Positions 31,868-37,880 of a stretch of 37,880 nt of DNA are shown here, piece after piece. The stretch is from a virus. The position numbers were made by a program, and so were the translations under genes. Every line of letters begins with the position of its first letter. The first letter of the stretch is position 1. The DNA lies in IMG/VR virus record IMGVR_UViG_3300046001_002141, positions 1 to 37,880 of that record; one strand, 5' to 3'. The notes beneath the pieces are model-generated. The model saw nothing but the letters and a program-made list of their open reading frames with translations, did no database searches and was not told the origin of the DNA.

Positions 31868-32576
31868 GGAACTATCTTCTAAGATAGGTCGTGTAACTGG
31901 TAGCATTACCAACGTAGCACGTAAGGCATTTGAACCATTTGGTATTGTACTAACAGAAGATGACTTTAAAGATAAGAAAGTAGAAGAGGTACTTAGGAGC
32001 GCATCAGAACGTGCTAAAGAATCCTTTGAAGCACAACGTGAGGAGTGGGAGAAAAGAGCATCAGGTAACGGCTCAGAGACCTTAATCAAAGAATGGGAGT
32101 CTAAGTATAAGTCTCTTGAAAAGAAACACAATGATGTGGATTCTGCAAGGCAAGATGTAATGAATCAGTTCGAATCATATAAGACTAAAGTCAAAGAAGA
32201 GACTAAGGTGTCAACCATCAATAACATCTTTGAGAAAGAACTTACTGCTATCAAGATTGACCCATCTGTATCTGACATTACTCTTAGGGGGTTTAAATCA
32301 GTCATTGCAGAAAAGTATGTGATAGATTTAGAAGATGATGGTAATGCAATTGTAAAGGATAAGAAGAGTGGAGAAAGATTAAAGTCAACTGCAAAGGCTG
32401 GTTCATTTTTAGGTATCTCAGATGTACTTTTAAAAGAAGCTACTGATGCTGGTATCATACAAAAAAATGTACATCAAGGCAAACCAATTAATCAAAGAGG
32501 TGCATACATCCCAGCAATTGAACCAGTTCAAACTAACAAAACAAAATCAGTCAACCCACGTTTTTTAGGTATGTAA
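31761..32576 (+). CDS. Scaffolding protein candidate
   Basis: A 271-residue, highly charged, helical protein with a coiled-coil stretch (about 85-160: SASERAKESFEAQREEWEKR, SKYKSLEKKHNDVDSARQDV) between the MuF-like and capsid genes, exactly where a scaffold is expected. The C-terminus SVNPRFLGM is short and could bind the capsid protein. No separate protease was found. It would be lost from the head after assembly. Confidence 0.7.
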   Translation: MKENEALELVKFLNLENAESIEEAKEKFTAQWIKSEELSSKIGRVTGSITNVARKAFEPFGIVLTEDDFKDKKVEEVLRSASERAKESFEAQREEWEKRASGNGSETLIKEWESKYKSLEKKHNDVDSARQDVMNQFESYKTKVKEETKVSTINNIFEKELTAIKIDPSVSDITLRGFKSVIAEKYVIDLEDDGNAIVKDKKSGERLKSTAKAGSFLGISDVLLKEATDAGIIQKNVHQGKPINQRGAYIPAIEPVQTNKTKSVNPRFLGM

Positions 32577-32637
32577 TTTAGTATCTTTGAGTGTTCATAG
32601 TGGTTTACTTTTTATGCGAAGATTAAGTAAATGGGGG

Positions 32638-32667
32638 AAGGGTAGCAGAAATGTTACCCTTTTTTTT
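32638..32667 (+). terminator. Intrinsic terminator after the scaffold gene
   Basis: AAGGGTAGC (32638-32646) pairs with GTTACCCTT (32653-32661), nine pairs with one G-T wobble, six-base loop, and then a T-run to 32667. Confidence 0.85.
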
Positions 32668-32694
32668 GTGGTATTAATTTATTTTTTATCTTTG
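32665..32694 (+). promoter_or_regulatory. Promoter after the terminator
   Basis: TTTG (32665-32668), 18 bases, TATCTTTG (32687-32694): a full match to the Bacteroidetes consensus. The RNA would start near 32701. Confidence 0.65.
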
Positions 32695-32700
32695 TAACAG

Positions 32701-32795
32701 ATGGGTGCGACTATCGTAAAGAACTTTGAGGGAAATAAAATACCTTGTTTAAAAGTCTTGATTGTCGCACCAGTCAGGGCTTTTTTATTTTTACT
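32701..32795 (+). ncRNA. Candidate small RNA
   Basis: Starts seven bases after the -7 box. GGTGCGAC (32704-32711) pairs perfectly with GTCGCACC (32764-32771), closing a 52-base loop; a few bases later comes TTTTTTATTTTT (32781-32792). Promoter, closing helix and T-run fit a small RNA. The same bases can be read as a 48-codon ORF, see the separate entry. Confidence 0.4.
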
Positions 32796-32987
32796 AAGTC
32801 CTACTGAGTCAGTTGATACGTTACGAACTGACCTGAGTATAGGGTAGGAATACCAATCAAAAACTACGTTAAAGAGACCAACAAACAATGGCTACGTAGA
32901 TGCAATGACTTACAAGGTGTCAACATCGACCAAGTGCAAGAGGGTATCAATCCCTTAGTAGTTAATTGGGTTACTTATAAAGACTAA
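32701..32987 (+). pseudogene. Possible split small gene (two ORF pieces in different frames)
   Basis: Reading from ATG 32701 gives 48 residues (MGATIVKNFEGNKIPCLKVL at the start) to the TAG at 32845. A protein-like piece in the -1 frame follows at once (VGIPIKNYVKETNKQWLRRC, then a NIDQVQEGINPLVVNW stretch) and ends at TAA 32987, but has no start codon of its own. One extra G in the GGG at 32842-32844 would join them into a protein of about 95 residues. This may be a broken gene, a sequencing indel or a frameshift. A head protein would fit the position. Confidence 0.4.
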
Positions 32988-33006
32988 CATTAGATAGATT
33001 GTTGAG

Positions 33007-33115
33007 ACAAGGTTAGCACCTCAAATATAGAAAAGGGGTACACGGATAGGTTACTAAGAGGTCAGTTAGATATTCATTATCTATCTACTTACCCTTGCAC
33101 GGAAGTAGACCTTGT
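33007..33115 (+). ncRNA. Nested inverted repeats before the capsid promoter
   Basis: ACAAGGT (33007-33013) pairs with ACCTTGT (33109-33115); inside, AAGGGGTA (33033-33040) pairs with TACCCTT (33090-33096) with one bulged G; inside that, TAGATA (33067-33072) pairs with TATCTA (33078-33083). The arms are nested, as for one long irregular hairpin. No T-run follows, so it is not a usual terminator. Confidence 0.4.
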
Positions 33116-33119
33116 TATG

Positions 33120-33148
33120 TTTGGTAATTAAAAAAAGTATTATCTTTA
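33120..33148 (+). promoter_or_regulatory. Promoter of the major capsid gene
   Basis: TTTG (33120-33123), 17 bases, TATCTTTA (33141-33148). The last base differs from TAnnTTTG. It is followed by a leader of about 100 bases to the ATG at 33258. Confidence 0.6.
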
Positions 33149-33257
33149 CCACGCAAAAAGACAAAGTAGTCAATCGTGACTCTAACTCGATACCAAAAAG
33201 TAGGTAAACATCTCAACCTTTAATGAGACAAAAACTAACTTTATAAATCGACTAACA

Positions 33258-34301
33258 ATGTCAATTTCTCGTATACTTTCAGAATGTCCAAACATTCAAA
33301 TGCCACTTGGTCAACTCTTCATTGAGGTAGGTCAACGTGAGTCTTTACCTTTTCTTGAGTATCTTAACTCACCTGAAAATGTTAAATTAATCCGTCAAGA
33401 AGTTTCTACTGGAAACGGAAAATTGAGAACCGTTGAAGCAAGATGGATTCAACGTCTACCCGAATCAGAAGTTCTTGCTGCTGCTGATATTAGTAATTGT
33501 ACTGCTACTAATGTATATGGTGACTCAACTGAGACCTACACATTAGAGACTACTGACACTTATCAAGCATCCCAATTAATTTCAGGTGCTGATATTGCTC
33601 GTCATTGCCAAGATAATAGTGTATACTTTCTTGAATCAGTTATGCGCCTTATGGATGTAATTGATAGAAAAGTTGCATCTGTTGCTGCTGCACAAGCAGT
33701 TGCTGCAATCGGTAACTGGGGTACTGATGTTGAAGGTTTCTACACTGTGACTGGTGATTGCTTAGAAGTAAATACTATTAATGGTACTAATGATGTTAAC
33801 CCATTTGCACTTGCTGATATTACTCAAGCAACTGCAATGGCTAACTACCCAGCAGCACCAATTGCTTTTGGTGGTGCAGCAATGCAGAGATATGCTAATG
33901 CTGTTAAGGCTGGATGCTGCTCACAAAGTGGTATTGATATCTTAGCAATCTCTCAACAAAATGGTTTTGGTTTTGCTTATGATGCTCGTGTTGCAACTGC
34001 ACAAGGTGGTCAAACTAAAGCATTGGTAACTACTGCTGGAGCAATCCAATGGTTATCTTACAATTTGGCTGAGTGGAATTCAAACTTTACACCATCTGTT
34101 GGTGCTGGTTACTCACGTACAATTGCATTCACTCCTGCTGGTGTACCAGTTGACCTTACATTAAAAGATGATTGTGGTAACTTATCTGTTATCGTAACTG
34201 CTACTGGTAAGATTGTTACTTTACCAACTGACATCTACGAGGCTGGAGATAAATTTGCTGGTGTTAACTATGTGAATTGTGTTTCAATTGTAAACCCATA
34301 G
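33258..34301 (+). CDS. Major capsid protein
   Basis: A 347-residue protein with its own promoter, long leader and terminator, directly after the scaffold: the expected setting of the main head protein. The sequence has HK97-like style: SISRILSECPNIQMPLGQLF at the start, a long alpha-helix (YFLESVMRLMDVIDRKVASV), an A-domain (QATAMANYPAAPIAFGG) and a beta-rich end. The last codons AAC CCA TAG lie in the slippery heptamer A AAC CCA (34292-34298), opening a -1 extension (next entry). No fold was computed; the call is by position, size and pattern. Confidence 0.82.
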   Translation: MSISRILSECPNIQMPLGQLFIEVGQRESLPFLEYLNSPENVKLIRQEVSTGNGKLRTVEARWIQRLPESEVLAAADISNCTATNVYGDSTETYTLETTDTYQASQLISGADIARHCQDNSVYFLESVMRLMDVIDRKVASVAAAQAVAAIGNWGTDVEGFYTVTGDCLEVNTINGTNDVNPFALADITQATAMANYPAAPIAFGGAAMQRYANAVKAGCCSQSGIDILAISQQNGFGFAYDARVATAQGGQTKALVTTAGAIQWLSYNLAEWNSNFTPSVGAGYSRTIAFTPAGVPVDLTLKDDCGNLSVIVTATGKIVTLPTDIYEAGDKFAGVNYVNCVSIVNP

Positions 34302-34378
34302 ATAGCCCACAATTTCTACTGAGTGAGAACTTAGATGAATTGTTGGGTCAAGATGGTGACAATTTACTATCACAATAA
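34292..34378 (+). other. Slippery site and -1 extension of the capsid gene
   Basis: The heptamer A AAC CCA (34292-34298) is in phase with the capsid frame (AAC CCA). A -1 slip would bypass the TAG at 34299 and add 26 residues, beginning IDSPQFLLSENL and ending DNLLSQ, with a stop at 34376-34378. The added part shows repeated LLSE/LLGQ/LLSQ strands, like tails of virion proteins, and fills almost the whole space before the terminator at 34385. Confidence 0.6.
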
Positions 34379-34384
34379 ATTGAG

Positions 34385-34414
34385 GGGTGGGTGTTTAAAT
34401 GCCCACCCTTTTTT
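34385..34414 (+). terminator. Intrinsic terminator after the capsid gene
   Basis: GGGTGGG (34385-34391) pairs with CCCACCC (34402-34408), seven perfect pairs, ten-base loop, followed by TTTTTT. Confidence 0.9.
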
Positions 34415-34436
34415 ATAACTTTGAAAAAACTAAAAT

Positions 34437-35450
34437 ATGTGCTTTGAAAAACTATTAGGTTTGAAAGGCTGCCAATTATCTGAACCAACTACTGGTTTGT
34501 ATATAGATGATTTAGGCATTAACACGACTCTGTTAGGTCAATTAATAACTGACCAATACAATACTGGTGTAGAATTGTTTGAAGGTAAACGTGCCTTTGC
34601 TTGGAGAAAGTTAAGTAGTGATATACTGACTCGTCTTCAAGCTACAATGAAAGCAGACACTATCATTGAAAATAAAAGAATTGGTCAGGTATTAACTAAT
34701 GCATCTAACATTGACCTTGCACTTGGTGCTGGTAGATATGCTGGTATTCGTGTTAAGATTGACCCAAACAATACATCATTCTTAAACTTCTACTTATCTC
34801 AATTACAGATTGACATCTATACAATGGCTACACCAGTAGAGATATTGGTATTTGATATGGCTACCCTCAAATTGATTGATACTTTTGATTATCAATCAGA
34901 GGCAGTAGAAGAGTTCATTGGTAGAACATTTAAGGCAAAGAGACGTAAGTTAGATTTGGCATTTGTTTATGAGTCACTATATGACACTACCAAAATGATT
35001 ACCAAGAAAGGTGCTTGTACTGATTGTGGTGGTAGATTGAAAGAGGCTCACATTTGCCCATTCGTAGATGCGATAGGTATTGAATTAACTACTGATGGAT
35101 TCAATGTGTTATCTTCATTATCTAAGAAGTATACTCAGGGTATGTCATTTGTATATAACGTGAATTGTGATAGAGAAAGTTGGTTATGTTCTATTGGTGG
35201 ATTAATGGCTATGCCTTTAGCATATTCAACTGCTATTGAAATATATGATTATGCTCTTACAATTGCACCAAACAAGAGAGTGAATACATCTGTATCAATT
35301 AATGTTGAAGGCATAACTCAAGCACGTGATATAGCAGCAACAAGATACAATGAAGAGTTAAGTGCAATGTTAAATAACATGAGACTGCCTGACGATAGAC
35401 ATTGTTTTGATTGTAACAAGAATTACAAGTACGTAACTGCACTACCCTGA
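34437..35450 (+). CDS. Head-tail connector region protein, conserved
   Basis: A 337-residue protein next after the capsid gene. It has a helical/beta mix with Cys motifs (GACTDCGGRLKEAHICPF and CFDCNKN). I know similar proteins in Bacteroidetes phages as virion proteins of unknown role. Position suggests a neck or connector part. Its stop overlaps the next start by one base (TGATG). Confidence 0.6.
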   Translation: MCFEKLLGLKGCQLSEPTTGLYIDDLGINTTLLGQLITDQYNTGVELFEGKRAFAWRKLSSDILTRLQATMKADTIIENKRIGQVLTNASNIDLALGAGRYAGIRVKIDPNNTSFLNFYLSQLQIDIYTMATPVEILVFDMATLKLIDTFDYQSEAVEEFIGRTFKAKRRKLDLAFVYESLYDTTKMITKKGACTDCGGRLKEAHICPFVDAIGIELTTDGFNVLSSLSKKYTQGMSFVYNVNCDRESWLCSIGGLMAMPLAYSTAIEIYDYALTIAPNKRVNTSVSINVEGITQARDIAATRYNEELSAMLNNMRLPDDRHCFDCNKNYKYVTALP

Positions 35451-36049
35451 TGCCTACCATTAAGGAAATGAACGCACGTATGGATGCTCTTAATAAAGAG
35501 TGGAATACCAATTTTAAACCTTTGTATCGTGCTGGTACAAACTTAAAGAGGGTAATGTTCAAACGTATATTTGGCAAAGGTAATAGTGGTGGATATAATA
35601 CTGCTATGCAAAGTTTACCAACATTTTCCTATTCAACAACACCTATCTATGTTGACCCTAATTCACTGAGAAATGCACCAGCATCATTCAAGTTTGGTAA
35701 ATCAACTATTGATAGCAAAGGAAAAACTAAGAAAGGTAAACCAATTAAGTCATTATACTTTGCTGGTGGTTATGCTGAACTAAAGACTAAGACATCTGCT
35801 ACTTTACCATTGCAATTAACTGGTAATTTAAAAGGTGGATTCTTACAATCAGAAGTAATTAAAGATGGTCTTTCAGTTAGTGTAACATTGCCCGATTCAG
35901 AGGTAGATAAAGCAGAAGGGTTAGAGTTAGGTAATAGAAACTTTAAAGGGTATGGTATAATTTTCCAACCTACTGATATGGAAGAAGAAGAGTTCTTAAA
36001 ACTACATGGTCAATATGTTGTTGATGTCATAAACGAATTATTGAAATGA
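35450..36049 (+). CDS. Head-tail joining / minor tail protein candidate
   Basis: A 199-residue basic protein. The first 40 residues are helical and the rest beta-rich (KSLYFAGGYAELKTKTSATL, LQLTGNLKGGFLQSEVI, RNFKGYGIIFQPTD), like HK97 gp10-type neck proteins. It lies between a connector protein and a tail-terminator-like gene. The stop overlaps the next ATG (ATGA at 36046-36049). Confidence 0.6.
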   Translation: MPTIKEMNARMDALNKEWNTNFKPLYRAGTNLKRVMFKRIFGKGNSGGYNTAMQSLPTFSYSTTPIYVDPNSLRNAPASFKFGKSTIDSKGKTKKGKPIKSLYFAGGYAELKTKTSATLPLQLTGNLKGGFLQSEVIKDGLSVSVTLPDSEVDKAEGLELGNRNFKGYGIIFQPTDMEEEEFLKLHGQYVVDVINELLK

Positions 36050-37880
36050 ACCTACTTAAAACGATAATAGAGAGATTAAACCAACGGGTAGAAGTTGCTA
36101 ATATCTTTGACCAAATCTACCCACTATGTGAACTAAATGCCAATGGTAATGAAAAGGCTTGGGTACATTATATTGGTAATGGTCAAGCAGAAGTAGTAAC
36201 TAATTTCGATGCTAAACAAGGAACTCTATTTTGGGCGAAACGTGGTAAGGTTAGTGTTGTTAAAACAGAATCATTAAAGGTTAGTGGATGTAAAACATTG
36301 TATCAAACTACATTTCCATTAACGGCTTATGCAGTAGTAAGAAAGTCACATCTACCTTGTGATAGTGAAGATAGTCAAGATTGGATAGCATCACGTATCT
36401 ACAGATTGATAAGTGGTACTGACCCTGACTTTAAGGTAGCTATAGGTGTTATACAATATGAGGTAATACCTAATGGTTATGTCAATGATATTAAGTCATT
36501 GACTGCTAACTATGAATGGGCTTGTGTTGCAGTTGATGTTGATGTGGCAGTAGTTAGTGCAAGTGAAGATGGCTGCTACGATATTTGCGCAACGGGTGAC
36601 ATTCCACTACCCGACTTTCAACCATGCACACCTTGTCTTACTGAGGTAGCAGTAGATGGTGTGACCATCATTGGCAATGGTACAACTGCTGACCCATTAA
36701 TAGCAATTGGTGGTGGTGGCGGTGGTGGTATAAAAACTGCTATTGCATTCTCAACTGACCATCTTACATCAACTGGTAATCAATATGTAGTAGGTAATGT
36801 TGTATGGTATAATGGAAATATCTACAGATGCATTGCTAACAATGATTCATTATTACCTACAAATACTACTTATTGGACTAATCTTGGTGCTGGATTTGAA
36901 ACCATTGAAAGACCAGTTAATTGGAATGCAACAAGTGGTAACAATCAGGTATTAAACAAACCTACAATACCAGCAGCACAAGTAAATAGTGATTGGAACT
37001 CAACAAGTGGTGTAAGTGAGATTCTTAATAAACCTACTATTCCAATACTACCAGCAACTATTGTAGAAGATGTTACTGCTACCTTACCTATATCTTCAAG
37101 TGGTGGTACTAATCCTGATATAAGCATTAGTCAAGCATCTACCTCAACTGATGGTTATCTTAGTCAAACAGATTGGGATACATTCAATGGTAAGTTCAAT
37201 GTACCAACGGGTACAATTACTGACTACTTAGATGGGTTAGGAACTCCTACACCATTTCCGACTTTGCCAACGGGAACTGTTACCTCAGTCGACCTCACCA
37301 TGCCTGCTGCATTCTCTGTCACTGGCAACCCAATAACAACAAGCGGAACATTAGCTGTTGCAGCGGCAGGGCTTGCAACTCAGTACATCAGAGGAGATGG
37401 GCAGCTTGCAACTCTACCAAGCAATGCAAGTGGTGGCTCTGCTGTTAGCTACTACCTGAACGGGGGTACTGCTGCATCGGTAGCCACATACTTTCAGATG
37501 AGTCAAATTGCGGTGGTAGGAACTAACGTAGACTTCACTAAGGCAGGAAACGGGTTGATTAGCCAATGGCTGACAGATGCCAATGACCCGAACCGATTAG
37601 AGATACCAGCAGGGAATTGGAACTTCGAGATATTCATGTCTGCATCCTCCGCTGGCGGCACTCCAGCGTTCTACGTTGAGTTGTTGAAGTACAACGGTAG
37701 CACATTCACCACAATCGCCAATAGTTCATTAGTACCTGAGGCGATAACAGGGGGTACAATCATTGACCTTTACTTGACTTCTCTTGCCATACCACAAACA
37801 ACGCTACTTGTAACGGACAGGCTTGCATTAAGAGTGTACATTGTCAACTCAGTAGGAGGCAGGACAATAACCATGCACAC
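36046..37880 (+). CDS. Tail-terminator-like domain fused to a tail fibre (3' end outside the window)
   Basis: Open from ATG 36046 to the right edge, 611 codons, no stop. Residues 1-175 (VEVANIFDQIYPLCELNANG, LPLTAY-like strand, ISGTDPDFKVAIGVIQYEV) resemble the small tail-terminator proteins of Bacteroidetes phages. A seven-Gly hinge (222-228, 36709-36729) follows, then a CBM5/12-like stretch (YVVGNVVWYNGNIYRCIANN), two copies of NWNATSG/LNKPTIP-type repeats and fibre motifs (GYLSQTDWDTFNGKF). The frame continues at base 2 of the window. This fusion would put fibres at the neck rather than the tail tip. Confidence 0.75.
   Translation, partial: MNLLKTIIERLNQRVEVANIFDQIYPLCELNANGNEKAWVHYIGNGQAEVVTNFDAKQGTLFWAKRGKVSVVKTESLKVSGCKTLYQTTFPLTAYAVVRKSHLPCDSEDSQDWIASRIYRLISGTDPDFKVAIGVIQYEVIPNGYVNDIKSLTANYEWACVAVDVDVAVVSASEDGCYDICATGDIPLPDFQPCTPCLTEVAVDGVTIIGNGTTADPLIAIGGGGGGGIKTAIAFSTDHLTSTGNQYVVGNVVWYNGNIYRCIANNDSLLPTNTTYWTNLGAGFETIERPVNWNATSGNNQVLNKPTIPAAQVNSDWNSTSGVSEILNKPTIPILPATIVEDVTATLPISSSGGTNPDISISQASTSTDGYLSQTDWDTFNGKFNVPTGTITDYLDGLGTPTPFPTLPTGTVTSVDLTMPAAFSVTGNPITTSGTLAVAAAGLATQYIRGDGQLATLPSNASGGSAVSYYLNGGTAASVATYFQMSQIAVVGTNVDFTKAGNGLISQWLTDANDPNRLEIPAGNWNFEIFMSASSAGGTPAFYVELLKYNGSTFTTIANSSLVPEAITGGTIIDLYLTSLAIPQTTLLVTDRLALRVYIVNSVGGRTITMH
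36913..37047 (+). repeat. Protein-coding tandem repeat in the fibre
   Basis: Two copies of a 19-residue unit with NATSG or NSTSG, then LNKPTIP, at about 36913-36972 and 36988-37047. Such units recur in Bacteroidetes phage tail proteins and make gene fusion and exchange likely. Confidence 0.7.
37437..37880. repeat. Right copy of the terminal near-repeat
   Basis: Corresponds to bases 1-450, six bases shorter. The last 125 bases (37756-37880) are identical to 326-450; before that about 33 substitutions, clustered around the codons of residues near 37580-37710. The differences are mostly silent or conservative, as for two living alleles. Confidence 0.85.

Larger units (their letters stand above)
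32577..33257 (+). promoter_or_regulatory. Non-coding region before the capsid gene
   Basis: About 680 bases that hold no full-length annotated gene. In order: a terminator (32638-32667), a promoter (32665-32694), a short ORF and a hairpin pair (32701-32795), a second ORF piece in another frame (up to 32987), nested inverted repeats (33007-33115), a promoter (33120-33148) and the leader of the capsid gene with a TCTCA / TGAGA hairpin near 33212-33229. Confidence 0.6.

Noticed and set aside
32781-32830. Programmed -1 frameshift at T TTT TTA joining the two ORF pieces
   Set aside because: The -1 frame meets TGA at 32805 and again at 32829, before the second piece.
1-37880. ORFs on the minus strand (for example 469-867, 20464-20787, 31745-32131)
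   Set aside because: All lie opposite well supported + strand genes, have unnatural composition and no motifs or promoters; they are shadows.

Overview
The window looks like one almost complete, AT-rich, tailed double-stranded DNA phage genome of the long-tailed (siphovirus-like) type, infecting a member of the Bacteroidetes. The evidence for the host is promoter shape (-33 TTTG or TTGC and -7 TAnnTTTG elements rather than -35/-10), the scarcity of Shine-Dalgarno sites, and virion proteins of a style I know from Bacteroidetes phages. All recognised genes lie on the + strand. No integrase, CI-type repressor, tRNA, CRISPR or transposon was seen, so a lytic life style is the simplest reading. 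The two window ends overlap: bases 1-450 correspond to 37437-37880 with about 33 substitutions and one 6-base indel, and the last 125 bases are identical. The tail-fibre gene cut at the right edge (36046 onward) continues in frame into the left edge (to 1105), so the molecule is probably circular or circularly permuted, about 37.4 kb, with variation in this fibre gene.

Layout: 1-3068 tail fibre and appendage genes; 3068-5654 lysis cassette (lysozyme, holin-like and spanin-like membrane proteins) that also holds a PAS-HisKA protein without an ATPase domain; 5729-10317 early genes under promoter P1 (SSB-like protein, coiled-coil recombination-type protein, RecE-like nuclease, zincin, VRR-NUC nuclease); 10388-11245 promoter P2, a structured RNA leader and a DUF6291/replication-type protein; 11309-16481 promoter P3, Zn-ribbon protein, DnaB helicase, cytosine-C5 methyltransferase and a run of small paralogues; 16484-18207 terminase; 18204-26501 tail genes (chaperone with a possible frameshift, tape measure, baseplate); 26588-28714 tail-tube candidate, then a glycosyltransferase and a methyltransferase; 28796-36049 portal, MuF-like, scaffold, major capsid protein and connectors; 36046-end a tail-terminator-like domain fused to a fibre.

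The genes together suggest replication with the host polymerase plus a phage helicase, SSB and recombination nucleases, headful or terminase-driven packaging, possible sugar decoration of the virion or host surface, and DNA methylation. The most interesting signals are: the truncated sensor-kinase-like protein in the lysis region; an RNA leader at 10496-10606 with mutually exclusive pairings ending in a terminator-like helix right before a start codon; a slippery A AAC CCA at the end of the capsid gene opening a 26-codon -1 extension; complete absence of GATC by manual reading; the sugar-modification pair in the structural block; and a promoter-bearing non-coding region (32577-33257) before the capsid gene.
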